From Syntrophaceae bacterium UBA7544 (lineage in GTDB: Bacteria > Desulfobacterota > Syntrophia > Syntrophales > Smithellaceae): a stretch of 13,360 nucleotides of DNA. The DNA lies in NCBI GenBank assembly GCA_002479215.1, contig DLME01000236.1:1-13360 (forward strand). The letters are read 5' to 3'. Position 1 is the stretch's first letter. Every line of letters begins with the position of its first letter. The position numbers and the translations under genes are program-made. Below are positions 1-7,186 of the stretch, piece after piece. Below the pieces are notes generated by a model, which did no database searches, had not been told where the DNA came from, and saw only the letters and a program-made list of their open reading frames with translations.

Positions 1-880
1 GCCGATTGTTTTACAACCGGGAATGCCGTTTATCATCATGACGGTTCTCACCTTGACATCAGGAACGGCATTCATTATGTGGCTGGGTGAAACGATAACG
101 GAAAAAGGTATAGGCAACGGCATATCTCTGATAATATTTGCCGGCATTGTTTGTCGCATGCCGGCGGCCATTGGCAATACATACAGACTGGCGACTGCAG
201 GTGAATTAGGAATATTAGTAATGCTGTTGCTAACGATAATGATGATCTTAGTAGTGGGCGCGATAGTATTTGTCGAAGGTGGACAACGCCGCATTCCGGT
301 GCAATACGCAAAAAGGATAGTGGGTCGTAAAATGTATGGCGGTCAGACCACACATTTACCTTTGAAGATCAATTCGGCAGGGGTCATTCCTCCAATTTTT
401 GCGTCATCTGTACTTATGTTTCCGGCGACGATTGCCAATTTTGCTCCGCAGGGGTTTATGAAAAAAATCGCTGATTATATGATGCGTGGAAGTTGGAGTT
501 ATGAGCTGCTTTATGTTGTTGCTATTTTTTTCTTTTGCTTTTTTTATACGGCAGTTACCTTTAAACCGGATGATGTTGCCGAAAACATGAAAAAATTTGG
601 CGGGTACGTTCCGGGAATTAGACCCGGTAAGAAAACAGCCGAATATATAGAAGATATTTTGGAAAAGCTGACCTTTAGCGGAGCTATTTATGTTTCCATA
701 ATCTGTGTATTGCCCGACATTTTGATTAGTCAATTTAATATACCTTTTTACTTTGGCGGCACTGCTCTTTTGATTGTTGTTGGTGTGGCTATGGATACGG
801 CAAGCCAAATTGAATCACATTTACTGACAAGGCAATACGAAGGATTCATGAAAAAGGGACATATTGCCCGCAGGAGATAA
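1..880 (+). CDS. secY: Protein translocase subunit SecY (5' truncated by window edge)
   Basis: SecY is the central channel subunit of the SecYEG translocon in the inner membrane. The reading frame is open from base 2, before the first Met at 23, so the gene begins outside the window; 292 codons are visible. Recognisable SecY blocks are GTAFIMWLGE followed by ITEKGIGNGISLIIFAGIV, the cytoplasmic loop with RRIPVQYAKR, the segment LKINSAGVIPPIFASS, and the C-terminal RQYEGFMKKG before a basic IARRR end. Several hydrophobic helices of the C-terminal half are evident. It is the last spc-operon protein before map, 33 bp upstream, with no adk between them. Identification is certain; only the N-terminal part is missing. 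Confidence 0.98.
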   Translation, partial: PIVLQPGMPFIIMTVLTLTSGTAFIMWLGETITEKGIGNGISLIIFAGIVCRMPAAIGNTYRLATAGELGILVMLLLTIMMILVVGAIVFVEGGQRRIPVQYAKRIVGRKMYGGQTTHLPLKINSAGVIPPIFASSVLMFPATIANFAPQGFMKKIADYMMRGSWSYELLYVVAIFFFCFFYTAVTFKPDDVAENMKKFGGYVPGIRPGKKTAEYIEDILEKLTFSGAIYVSIICVLPDILISQFNIPFYFGGTALLIVVGVAMDTASQIESHLLTRQYEGFMKKGHIARRR

Positions 881-913
881 GGGAAGATTTTTCCGAAGGG
901 TTATTTAAGGCTA

Positions 914-1663
914 ATGGTAATTCTGAAGCTTCCGGAGGAAATTGAAAAAGCAAGGGCAAGTAATCGTATCGTCGCCGAGGTTTTAAGTAAGCTCAGAGAA
1001 AAAGTTAAGCCCGGCGTAAGAACAAAGGACTTGGATAAATTTGCTGAGGAAATTGCCGCAAAAAGGGGAGCAAAACCGGCTTTTAAAGGTTACAGAGGTT
1101 TTCCCCATGCTCTTTGCACTTCGATAAATGAAGTAGTTGTTCATGGAATGCCTTCCGAACGGGTATTGGTAGAAGGCGATATTATCGGGCTTGATTTTGG
1201 TGTTTATTATCGAGGTTTTTTTGGCGATGCAACTATAACTTTACCGGTTGGTAAAGTAGCCGAGAAGGCGGCAAAGCTTATTAGGGTTACCGAACAAAGT
1301 TTATATAGAGGTATAGAACAAGCGAGAGAAGGTAACAGGTTGGGTGCTATTTCTGCCGCCGTGCAGGCAACAGTGGAGTCGGCTGGATTTTCTGTTGTTA
1401 GAGATTATGTTGGCCATGGGGTTGGTAAAAATCTGCACGAAGAACCTCAAATTCCCAATTTCGGGAAGAAAGACAGGGGAATTGAATTAAAAGACGGCAT
1501 GATCTTGGCTATTGAGCCTATGGTAAACGAGAAAAATTACAGTGTAAAGGTCTTGCCCGACGGCTGGACTGTAGTTACCGAAGACGGAAGCTTATCAGCT
1601 CATTTTGAGCACTCGGTGGCAATTACCGATAACGGACCGGACATATTAAGTAAATTGAATTAA
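914..1663 (+). CDS. map: Methionine aminopeptidase, type I
   Basis: This cytosolic metalloprotease removes the initiator methionine from nascent proteins. At 249 residues it has the compact type Ia length with no N-terminal extension. The five metal ligands of the pita-bread fold are all visible: Asp94 (GLDFG), Asp105 (GDATIT), His168 (VGHGVG), Glu201 (AIEPM) and Glu232 (FEHSVAIT). The substrate-site histidines His77 (VVVHGMP) and His175 (LHEEP) are also present. The ATG at 914 gives the family's usual opening (M-x-I-L-K-x-P-E-E-I-E-K), preceded by AAGG at unusually short spacing. It lies 33 bp after secY and 56 bp before infA, and is very probably co-transcribed with both. Confidence 0.98.
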   Translation: MVILKLPEEIEKARASNRIVAEVLSKLREKVKPGVRTKDLDKFAEEIAAKRGAKPAFKGYRGFPHALCTSINEVVVHGMPSERVLVEGDIIGLDFGVYYRGFFGDATITLPVGKVAEKAAKLIRVTEQSLYRGIEQAREGNRLGAISAAVQATVESAGFSVVRDYVGHGVGKNLHEEPQIPNFGKKDRGIELKDGMILAIEPMVNEKNYSVKVLPDGWTVVTEDGSLSAHFEHSVAITDNGPDILSKLN

Positions 1664-1719
1664 TCATTCGATTGATTAAACAGGTAAAGCTTTTAAACTC
1701 GAATATAGAAAAATAAATT

Positions 1720-1938
1720 ATGGCTAAAGAGGAAGCAATTGAAGTTGAAGGTCGGGTGATTGAGCCACTACCCAATGCCATGTTTCGCGTAGAACTGGAG
1801 AATGGGCATAAGGTATTAGCTCATATTTCCGGTAAGATGCGCATGCATTTCATCAAGATACTGCCTGGCGATAAAGTTACTGTTGAGCTTTCACCTTATG
1901 ATTTAACCCGTGGCAGGATTACTTACAGGACGAAGTAA
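1720..1938 (+). CDS. infA: Translation initiation factor IF-1
   Basis: IF-1 is the small S1/OB-fold protein that occupies the ribosomal A site during initiation. It is 72 residues, exactly the usual bacterial length. Conserved family landmarks are [13 protein letters not shown] at the start, [22 protein letters not shown] in the centre (residues about 18-39), [23 protein letters not shown], and the terminal RGRITYR. The ATG start is fixed by this N-terminus, although the sequence upstream is A-rich with no clear Shine-Dalgarno. It sits in the usual place between map and rpmJ. Confidence 0.98.
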   Translation: MAKEEAIEVEGRVIEPLPNAMFRVELENGHKVLAHISGKMRMHFIKILPGDKVTVELSPYDLTRGRITYRTK

Positions 1939-1972
1939 AGAATATTTTTTATCGAGAATAGGGAGTAAAAAA

Positions 1973-2086
1973 GTGAAAGTCAGATCGTCTGTGAAAAAAA
2001 TATGTGAGAAATGCAAGATCATCAAACGAAAAGGTGTTTTGCGGGTAATTTGCGAAAACCCTAAGCATAAGCAGCGTCAAGGCTAG
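1973..2086 (+). CDS. rpmJ: Large ribosomal subunit protein bL36 (zinc-binding form)
   Basis: This 37-residue gene begins with GTG at 1973 and ends with TAG at 2086. The translation begins [15 protein letters not shown] and ends [10 protein letters not shown], the standard L36 pattern. The zinc ligands of the C+ form are intact: Cys11, Cys14, Cys27 and His32. A GGGAG sequence at 1961-1965 gives a suitable ribosome binding site for the GTG. The protein binds 23S rRNA in the large subunit. Its position between infA and rpsM matches the canonical operon order. Zinc-binding L36 genes are in some bacteria duplicated by a zinc-free paralogue elsewhere; that cannot be judged here. Confidence 0.97.
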   Translation: MKVRSSVKKICEKCKIIKRKGVLRVICENPKHKQRQG

Positions 2087-2110
2087 TTTTTTAAGTCAGG
2101 AGGTTATTAG

Positions 2111-2479
2111 GTGGCACGAATTTCAGGTGTTGATTTACCGAAAAATAAGAGAATGGAAGTTGCCTTGACATACATTTATGGTATTGGTCAAACTAAGGCG
2201 AAACAAATCCTAAAAGACGCTGGTGTAAGTCCGGATACAAGAACTGACGAACTTGCCGATTCGGAAATATCAGCAATTAGAAATATAATTGATAAAGATC
2301 TTAAGGTTGAAGGTGACTTAAGACGTGATATATCTATGTCTATTAAGAGATTAATGGATATTGGCGCATACCGTGGTTTACGGCATCGTAAAGGTCTACC
2401 TGTAAGGGGACAAAGAACTCATACGAATAGCCGAACAAGAAAAGGGCCGCGGCGCTCTATCGCGGGCAAGAAAAAATAA
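2111..2479 (+). CDS. rpsM: Small ribosomal subunit protein uS13
   Basis: S13 sits in the head of the 30S subunit and contacts the P-site tRNA and bridges to the 50S. The 122-residue protein begins at GTG (2111), 7 nt after a perfect AGGAGG at 2098-2103. It opens with [13 protein letters not shown], has the helical [14 protein letters not shown] motif at about residues 22-35, and ends in the basic tail [20 protein letters not shown] plus KKK, which reaches the tRNA. Length and sequence are typical. It is 24 bp after rpmJ and 28 bp before rpsK. Confidence 0.98.
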   Translation: MARISGVDLPKNKRMEVALTYIYGIGQTKAKQILKDAGVSPDTRTDELADSEISAIRNIIDKDLKVEGDLRRDISMSIKRLMDIGAYRGLRHRKGLPVRGQRTHTNSRTRKGPRRSIAGKKK

Positions 2480-2507
2480 TTTGATTACTCTGTGATCCGG
2501 AGGGAAA

Positions 2508-2900
2508 ATGGTCAAGGCAGTCAGAAAGACGGGAAAGAAAAAGGAAAAGAAAAATATTACCGAGGGGGTTGCGCACATACAATCCACTTTTAATAATACA
2601 ATTGTAACAATTACCGATTTGAGCGGCAATGTAGTTGCGTGGTCATCGGCTGGTTTGCAGGGATTTAAGGGATCGCGCAAGAGCACTCCTTTCGCGGCAC
2701 AAATGGCGGCGGAAGATGCTGTGCGCAAGGCGAAGGAACAGGGAATGCGTAAAGTACAAGTATATATAAAGGGTCCAGGAGCTGGTCGTGAGTCAGCATT
2801 GAGATCATTACAGCTTGCCGGTCTCACTATTACTATGATTCGTGATGTGACACCTGTTCCACACAATGGATGCAGACCACCAAAGCGTCGCAGAGTATAA
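2508..2900 (+). CDS. rpsK: Small ribosomal subunit protein uS11
   Basis: S11 lies on the 30S platform near the mRNA exit and the 3' end of 16S rRNA. It is 130 residues, with a basic N-terminal extension (residues 1-16, rich in Lys) and then the conserved blocks [53 protein letters not shown] and the signature C-terminus [17 protein letters not shown]. The ATG at 2508 is preceded by GGAGGG at 2499-2504. A sizeable antisense open frame overlaps rpsM and rpsK but is only a shadow of this coding sequence. Confidence 0.98.
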   Translation: MVKAVRKTGKKKEKKNITEGVAHIQSTFNNTIVTITDLSGNVVAWSSAGLQGFKGSRKSTPFAAQMAAEDAVRKAKEQGMRKVQVYIKGPGAGRESALRSLQLAGLTITMIRDVTPVPHNGCRPPKRRRV

Positions 2901-2929
2901 TTAATAATTAGAAAATCAGGGAGGCTTTT

Positions 2930-3559
2930 TTGGCAAGATATATAGATTCCTCATGTAGGTTATGTCGCCGTGAAGGGTTGAAACTTTTTCTTAAAGGCGA
3001 TAGGTGCTATTCGGAAAAATGTGCCTTTGAAAGAAGGGGGTATGCTCCGGGAGATCATGGTCAGGCGCATAAGAAACAGCATTCTGATTATGGTGTTCAG
3101 TTGCGTGAAAAGCAAAAGCTCAAAAGGATGTATGGGCTTTTAGAAAAGCAGTTTAGGGGGTATTTTGAAAAGGCCGATCAGCAAAAAGGTATTACGGGTA
3201 CAAATTTGCTGGTGTTTCTAGAAAGAAGGCTGGATAACATGATTTTTCGTATGGGATTTACTAATTCCAGAGTAGAAGCAAGGCAATTAATAACCCACAG
3301 CCATTTTTTAGTTAACGGTAAAGCGGTTAATATCCCGTCATATTTGCTTAAGGCAGGAGATGAAATTTGCGTTAAGGAAGGCAGCCGTAAGATAACGCGG
3401 ATAATGGGAGCAATGGAAACTGTAGCCAGACGCGGTGTGCCTCATTGGTTGGAATTGGATAAAGAGAACTTCAAGGCATCTATTAAAATGTTGCCGGTAA
3501 GGGAAGATTTAACCATGCCGGTGCAAGAACAACTTATTGTAGAACTTTGTTCGAAGTAA
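2930..3559 (+). CDS. rpsD: Small ribosomal subunit protein uS4 (zinc-knuckle form), TTG start
   Basis: S4 is a primary 16S-rRNA-binding protein that nucleates 30S assembly. It is 209 residues. The start is TTG at 2930: it gives the universal ARYxDxxCRLCR N-terminus, no ATG fits, and AGGGAGG at 2918-2924 is well placed. Cys9, Cys12, Cys26 and Cys31 form the zinc site known from the cysteine-containing class of S4. The S4 RNA-binding domain lies at about residues 97-160 ([14 protein letters not shown], then [21 protein letters not shown]). In many bacteria S4 also represses the alpha operon translationally; no specific operator was identified here. Confidence 0.98.
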   Translation: MARYIDSSCRLCRREGLKLFLKGDRCYSEKCAFERRGYAPGDHGQAHKKQHSDYGVQLREKQKLKRMYGLLEKQFRGYFEKADQQKGITGTNLLVFLERRLDNMIFRMGFTNSRVEARQLITHSHFLVNGKAVNIPSYLLKAGDEICVKEGSRKITRIMGAMETVARRGVPHWLELDKENFKASIKMLPVREDLTMPVQEQLIVELCSK

Positions 3560-3597
3560 AATAATTTTTATAAACCAGCTAAAGGGTGGGTTTGATT

Positions 3598-4587
3598 ATG
3601 CAGAGGAACTGGTCGAGTTTAATTCGTCCCAAGCGCATTGATGTTGATAATGCGACGCATACGCGGTTGTATGGAGAATTTACCATTCAGCCTTTGGAAA
3701 GGGGCTTTGGCATAACTTTAGGCAATGCGTTGAGGAGGGTATTGCTTTCTTCAATTCAGGGCGCTGCTATTGTTTCTGTGAAGATTGATGGCGTATTGCA
3801 TGAATTTTCAACTCTTCCCGGAATTAAAGAAGACATAACCGATATTATTTTGAACTTAAAAGGCGTTCGGTTTAGATTGGGACAAGCGGACACAAAAGAA
3901 GTACGCATCAATGTAGATCATGCCGGGCCTATTACAGCAGCCGATATAATCACTGACGGAACAATTGAAGTTTTGAATCCGGAACACTATATTGCCACTG
4001 TATCCGGTAAAGGAAAGTTTAAGGTCGAGCTTGTAGTTAAAATGGGAAAAGGATACCTTCCGGCGAAAAAAGAACTTGATCCTGATCAACCTGAAGGGAC
4101 TATCAATATTGATGCTATTTTTTCGCCGGTTAAAAAAGTAAATTATGTCGTTTCGCACGCGCGTGTCGGTCAAATAACAGATTATGACAAACTTGTGCTT
4201 GAAGTATGGACTGACGGCAGTGTAAATCCTGAAGATGCGATTGCCTATTCCGCAAAAATATTGAAACAACAAGTGGACGTATTTATAAATTTTGAAGAAG
4301 TTGAGGAAGAAGTTCCACCTATAAAAGAAGATGAAAAAGGGGATATAAACAAAGTTTTGTTACGGTCAGTAGAGGATTTGGAGCTTTCTGTCCGCTCTGC
4401 TAATTGTTTGAAAAACGCCGGAATAAACACAATTGGAGAGTTAGTACAAAAGACAGAAGCGGAGATGCTTAAAACAAAGAATTTTGGCCGTAAATCATTG
4501 AGTGAAATTAAAGATATTCTTGGTGAATATAGTTTAACTTTTGGGATGAATCTTGATCTTGATCAGTGGGAAGAAAAAGACCAGTAG
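3598..4587 (+). CDS. rpoA: DNA-directed RNA polymerase subunit alpha
   Basis: Alpha dimerises to seed RNA polymerase assembly, and its C-terminal domain contacts UP elements and activators. With the ATG at 3598 it is 329 residues, the usual length. A GTG 12 nt upstream is in frame but forms part of the likely ribosome binding site (AAAGGGTGGG at 3581-3590), so ATG is preferred. The N-terminal domain shows [22 protein letters not shown] and then [10 protein letters not shown] and [16 protein letters not shown]. An acidic linker follows ([17 protein letters not shown]), then the alpha-CTD with [17 protein letters not shown] and the helix-hairpin-helix [13 protein letters not shown]. It lies between rpsD and rplQ, the standard alpha-operon arrangement. 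Confidence 0.98.
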   Translation: MQRNWSSLIRPKRIDVDNATHTRLYGEFTIQPLERGFGITLGNALRRVLLSSIQGAAIVSVKIDGVLHEFSTLPGIKEDITDIILNLKGVRFRLGQADTKEVRINVDHAGPITAADIITDGTIEVLNPEHYIATVSGKGKFKVELVVKMGKGYLPAKKELDPDQPEGTINIDAIFSPVKKVNYVVSHARVGQITDYDKLVLEVWTDGSVNPEDAIAYSAKILKQQVDVFINFEEVEEEVPPIKEDEKGDINKVLLRSVEDLELSVRSANCLKNAGINTIGELVQKTEAEMLKTKNFGRKSLSEIKDILGEYSLTFGMNLDLDQWEEKDQ

Positions 4588-4642
4588 CATAAGGTACCAT
4601 TATATCTCGCGATTTGATTGTTAGGAAAGGAAAATATCGGCA

Positions 4643-5164
4643 ATGTATCATGGTAAGGCGGGCAGGAAGCTGGGAAGAACTTCCAGCCATAAGGAAGCCA
4701 TGTTTCGCAATATGGTAACTTCTATAATTAAACATGAACGTATTCGCACAACTGATTCAAAGGCGAAAGAGGTGAGGAAACTGGCTGAAAAGATGATTAC
4801 CTTGGGCAAAAAAGGTAATTTGCATGCGCGTCGTCAGGCTCTGGCTTTTGTAAGGGATAAAACTTTAGTAAGTAAACTTTTTGGGGAACTTACGGAACGT
4901 TACCGCAAGCGCGCAGGCGGTTATACGCGGATAATCAAGGTGGGATACCGTTTCGGCGATAATGCCCCTGTTTCCATTCTGGAATTTATTCCTGAGGAGA
5001 AAAAGAAAGAAAAAGCAAAACCTAAGGCAAAAGGTAAAGCGAAAGAAAAGGATAAAGAGAAACTAGTTTTGGAATCTATTCCTGAGGAGAAAAAGAAAGA
5101 AAAAGCAAAACCTAAGGTCAAAAGTAAAGTCAAAAAGGAAGAGAAAGAAAAATCAGCTGAATAG
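4643..5164 (+). CDS. rplQ: Large ribosomal subunit protein bL17 with long charged C-terminal tail
   Basis: L17 lines the nascent-chain exit region of the large subunit. Residues 1 to about 116 are an ordinary L17 core: [57 protein letters not shown] and [20 protein letters not shown]. The protein is 173 residues, about 50 more than the usual 115-130. The excess is a low-complexity tail of Lys, Glu, Ala and Pro containing two copies of the block [15 protein letters not shown] exactly 30 residues apart. The frame stays open and ends just before the operon terminator, so the tail is genuine rather than a frameshift product. The ATG at 4643 follows AGGAAAGG. Confidence 0.96.
   Translation: MYHGKAGRKLGRTSSHKEAMFRNMVTSIIKHERIRTTDSKAKEVRKLAEKMITLGKKGNLHARRQALAFVRDKTLVSKLFGELTERYRKRAGGYTRIIKVGYRFGDNAPVSILEFIPEEKKKEKAKPKAKGKAKEKDKEKLVLESIPEEKKKEKAKPKVKSKVKKEEKEKSAE
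4981..5117 (+). repeat. In-frame 90-bp duplication in the rplQ tail
   Basis: Bases 4981-5027 and 5071-5117 are identical over 47 positions except one (T at 4986, C at 5076), with a period of exactly 90 bp (30 codons). Similarity continues more weakly downstream. The near-identity at nucleotide level points to a recent segmental duplication or slippage rather than protein-level convergence. Confidence 0.9.
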
Positions 5165-5189
5165 AGATAATCTTATATTAGAGGATAAC

Positions 5190-5221
5190 AAAAAAGGCAG
5201 GGTTTTGACCCTGCCTTTTTT
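5190..5221 (+). terminator. Rho-independent terminator of the ribosomal/rpoA operon
   Basis: A perfect GGCAGGG/CCCTGCC stem (5196-5202 with 5209-5215) has a six-base loop TTTTGA. It is extended by six A:T pairs, A-tract 5190-5195 with T-tract 5216-5221. It begins 25 bp after the rplQ stop codon. The A-tract could make it function on the minus strand too, closing the opposing operon. Confidence 0.95.
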
Positions 5222-5226
5222 GTTTG

Positions 5227-5297
5227 TGAAACTCCAATTCCGAAAGCAAAGCGTATAACCTAAAGGTCGCACGTCGGAATTGGCAAGTTGAATCAAT
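5227..5297. repeat. Hairpin repeat unit A
   Basis: The unit opens with TGAAACTC (5227-5234) and closes with AAGTTGAATCAAT (5285-5297). Between them lies a perfect 10-bp inverted repeat, 5234-5243 with 5274-5283 (CCAATTCCGA/TCGGAATTGG), around a 30-nt loop. The same opening and closing blocks occur in units B and C with different stems. Confidence 0.75.
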
Positions 5298-5349
5298 GAG
5301 ACTCGAATTTCAAAAACGAAATGCGTTGAAATTTCTAAGTCGAATTGAT
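5297..5349. repeat. Hairpin repeat unit B
   Basis: The unit opens with TGAGACTC (5297-5304), abutting unit A, and closes with AAGTCGAATTGAT (5337-5349). The stem is AATTTCAA (5306-5313) with TTGAAATT (5326-5333), 8 bp, with a further G:C pair across a one-base bulge. It is immediately followed by a CCCGCC mini-hairpin. Confidence 0.72.
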
Positions 5350-5384
5350 CCCGCCGAAGGCGGAGGGGCTAATAGATACCCGTG
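5350..5384. repeat. GC-rich mini-hairpin module, copy 1
   Basis: CCGCC (5351-5355), loop GAA, GGCGG (5359-5363) is followed by AGGGG and then ATACCCGTG (5376-5384). The same arrangement of CCCGC hairpin, AGGG and ATACCCGTG recurs at 5477-5505. Confidence 0.65.
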
Positions 5385-5389
5385 GTTAA

Positions 5390-5442
5390 TGAAACTCAGA
5401 TATTACAAGCGCAGTGCAGTAATATCTGTAAGCTGAATTAAT
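5390..5442. repeat. Hairpin repeat unit C
   Basis: The unit opens with TGAAACTC (5390-5397) and closes with AAGCTGAATTAAT (5430-5442). The stem is a perfect 10-bp inverted repeat, CAGATATTAC (5397-5406) with GTAATATCTG (5419-5428), and a 12-nt loop. Confidence 0.75.
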
Positions 5443-5505
5443 CCCGCGTGCGAAGCTTAGCGGGGTAATATAATATCCCGCAAAGCGGAGGGTGGAATAC
5501 CCGTG
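5443..5505. repeat. GC-rich mini-hairpin module, copy 2 (two hairpins)
   Basis: A first hairpin pairs CCCGC (5443-5447) with GCGGG (5460-5464). A second pairs CCGC (5478-5481) with GCGG (5485-5488) around AAA, followed by AGGG and ATACCCGTG (5497-5505), matching copy 1. Confidence 0.6.
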
Positions 5506-5558
5506 ATAGTTATCTTTTCAGGTCAATAAAGCATTAAGATTTATTCGAAGCGTATCTT

Positions 5559-5683
5559 ATTCCAATTCTAAATCAAAGCGCTATCTTTGTTGGTAGCGTC
5601 GTCAGCTTCCTCAACGTACGTACAATACGTCTCGTCGCCTCCTCCTTGCCGCCTCGATATCATCTTTGATTTAGAAATGGTAT
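5559..5683. repeat. Element bounded by a 20-bp imperfect inverted repeat with GC-rich core
   Basis: The arms 5559-5578 and 5664-5683 are complementary at 18 of 20 positions, including a 13-bp perfect core: TTCTAAATCAAAG (5566-5578) with CTTTGATTTAGAA (5664-5676). The 85-bp interior is pyrimidine-rich on the plus strand, with repeated CGTC/CTCC motifs, ACGTACGTAC, and a small CGCTA/TAGCG hairpin (5579-5583, 5594-5598). I see no transposase or credible coding frame. A dispersed non-coding repeat (MITE-like or structured RNA-like) is the best guess; a transcription boundary between the converging operons is the alternative. Confidence 0.65.
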
Positions 5684-5708
5684 TACACAAGTTGGGTTAA
5701 GATAAAGG

Positions 5709-6761
5709 CTAGATTTTTTCCCTAAGCACATGAATTTCTATTAATGAGGTAGTAACTCTGCTTTTCCCTAGGTAAAAAAAGGTAGTTATCCACAAAGCCA
5801 GCAGGAAAATCAATACAGCAGGATTCCATATGGCTGCAAATCCTAGTGCTAAATCCGGTGTGCCTACGGGCGTCTCGTTAAATATATACGCAATGAATAA
5901 GCCATATAAACAGGCAATCGAAGCCATGATCTGGTAGCCGGATATTTTTCCTTCTCCGCGGTAATCAGCACGCAGAAATTCAAAGAGCGCCCGCCAGAGT
6001 TGTGTTACAGTCAACGTCAAAACAAACGCAGCCGTTGTAAAACCTTTTAGAAAAAGATAGCAGCCGACAAGGCCGGTTAAACTGTAAATCACGGCTGTCA
6101 TGGCCTGAATCGGAATGACTTCACGGCCATCGAGCTCATGAGCATAAGCGATTTTCTTTGTCTTGCCGCTGAAAATAAAATTGTGTCTTTGAAATATTTT
6201 ATTGATCAAAAGGGAACAGTCTGCCAGAGGCTTTCCGTAGCAACAACCGAAGCTGATACAAGCCAGCCTGCCGATTCCCTCACCCAGTATATATGCAACT
6301 GACATGGCCGCCAGAGCAATTATTGGGGTAATGTTGAAGCCCAGCCATTTACCTGCCGTTACATTGGTCAGTGCAACGATACATGGAGCGGCAAGGATTC
6401 CAATAAAAGATGCGCCGCCGACAGTAAAAGTGTTCTGCTTATTCTCAATCAAAAAAGCCATCATTTTTGCCGCAGGCAGGCAGGTTGCGAAAAGCAGAGT
6501 CAATATAAGTAAGCTGGCAATAAGCGGTGTGGATAATGACCCTGTCAGAATTAAAAACATGCAAACGGCAAATACTACGGCTGCGGCGTTAAAAAAACCA
6601 TACCAGGTTAGATTCCATCCCTGCCAGCGGCCATCTGATAACCGCCGATATGGAAGGCAGCCGATGATTTGCCATCGTTCATTAGGCAATGTCTGAAATG
6701 CCCACCGAAAAATAAACGCTAACGCAAGAAAAACAATTATTAAAAAAATTTCATCAAGCAT
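5709..6761 (-). CDS. Divergent prolipoprotein diacylglyceryl transferase (Lgt)-like membrane protein
   Basis: This is a 350-residue polytopic membrane protein of the Lgt family by motif. It shows LTWYGF (residues 51-56), GGASF (115-119) where Lgt has GGMSFHGG, EGIGRLACISFGCCYGKP (161-178) for the arginine signature, and EFLRADYRGE (261-270) for the second conserved arginine region. Arg165 and Arg264 appear to match the essential arginines 143 and 239 of E. coli Lgt. The catalytic-loop histidine (His103) is replaced by Ile120. True Lgt moves diacylglyceryl from phosphatidylglycerol to lipobox cysteines; this paralogue may use another acceptor. The chosen ATG at 6761 overlaps the DksA-like stop by 8 nt. 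A TTG at 6824 with AGGAG upstream, giving 371 residues, is possible. It is the last gene of the minus-strand operon. Confidence 0.8.
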   Translation of the reverse strand: MLDEIFLIIVFLALAFIFRWAFQTLPNERWQIIGCLPYRRLSDGRWQGWNLTWYGFFNAAAVVFAVCMFLILTGSLSTPLIASLLILTLLFATCLPAAKMMAFLIENKQNTFTVGGASFIGILAAPCIVALTNVTAGKWLGFNITPIIALAAMSVAYILGEGIGRLACISFGCCYGKPLADCSLLINKIFQRHNFIFSGKTKKIAYAHELDGREVIPIQAMTAVIYSLTGLVGCYLFLKGFTTAAFVLTLTVTQLWRALFEFLRADYRGEGKISGYQIMASIACLYGLFIAYIFNETPVGTPDLALGFAAIWNPAVLIFLLALWITTFFYLGKSRVTTSLIEIHVLREKI

Positions 6762-7155
6762 AGTTATATGAGGTTCTGCCTGCATACCGGCGTTTGCGTT
6801 TTGATTTGCTATGGTGGTATTCAATTTTCTCCTGACACATTACGCAAAGCTTGCTCATCGGTGCGGTCATCAGCTTTTTTTGCGATATTGGGTGGCCACA
6901 ATGGTCGCAAATGCCAAAGAGTCCACGATCAATGCGCAGAATGGTTTCCTTGATATCGAGGAGTAAATGCCACTCTTTATCTCGGCAGTTAAGCTCAGTA
7001 GCTTTGCTGGCCTCAACTGCTGCCTGATCAAAGGGATCAGCAAATTTATCATCACTTTTTTTAAGTTTGAGTATTGTATGATTAGCTGATGTACGTAAAT
7101 CTTCCAATTTTTGAACCAGAAAATGACGAATAGAAGCTGTTTTATCTTTGTTCAT
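6754..7155 (-). CDS. DksA/TraR-type C4 zinc-finger transcription regulator
   Basis: This 133-residue protein belongs to the family that inserts a coiled coil into the RNA polymerase secondary channel. The zinc finger is C-x2-C-x17-C-x2-C (Cys83, Cys86, Cys104, Cys107), the exact DksA spacing. The coiled-coil tip motif D-x-x-D-x-A is present as Asp40-Pro-Phe-Asp43-Gln-Ala45, flanked by a helical region, so DksA-like activity is plausible rather than only TraR-like binding. The tail (about 114-133) is strongly basic. The ATG at 7155 is preceded by AAGG at 6-nt spacing; the reading frame is open further upstream, but that part overlaps the PSD gene. It lies 31 bp after the PSD stop and overlaps the Lgt-like start, so it is co-transcribed. 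It might be a general stringent-response factor carried in this operon or a local regulator. Confidence 0.88.
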   Translation of the reverse strand: MNKDKTASIRHFLVQKLEDLRTSANHTILKLKKSDDKFADPFDQAAVEASKATELNCRDKEWHLLLDIKETILRIDRGLFGICDHCGHPISQKKLMTAPMSKLCVMCQEKIEYHHSKSKRKRRYAGRTSYNYA

Positions 7156-7186
7156 GATGACCTTCTGTTCCCTATGTTTAAAAAAA

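Noticed and set aside
2396..2866. Antisense 156-codon open frame across rpsM/rpsK
   Set aside because: It lies fully opposite two certain ribosomal protein genes, and its translation resembles no protein I recognise; it is a shadow frame.
3586..3600. GTG at 3586 as rpoA start
   Set aside because: The GTG sits inside the purine-rich AAAGGGTGGG that serves as ribosome binding site. ATG at 3598 gives the normal alpha N-terminus and length.
4981..5164. rplQ tail as frameshift or read-through artefact
   Set aside because: The frame is continuous, the composition is coherent, and the stop lies just before the operon terminator.
5227..5442. CRISPR-like array
   Set aside because: Only three units with unequal spacing, no constant direct repeat of 25-40 bp, no unique spacers and no cas genes. 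Each unit is an individual palindrome.
5559..5683. Intact insertion sequence
   Set aside because: No transposase frame fits in 125 bp and no target duplication is evident.
6762..6824. TTG at 6824 as start of the Lgt-like gene
   Set aside because: It has AGGAG upstream, but that sequence encodes part of the zinc-finger protein's CQEK stretch, the overlap would be 71 bp, and the added residues are polar and unlike Lgt. Kept as an alternative only.
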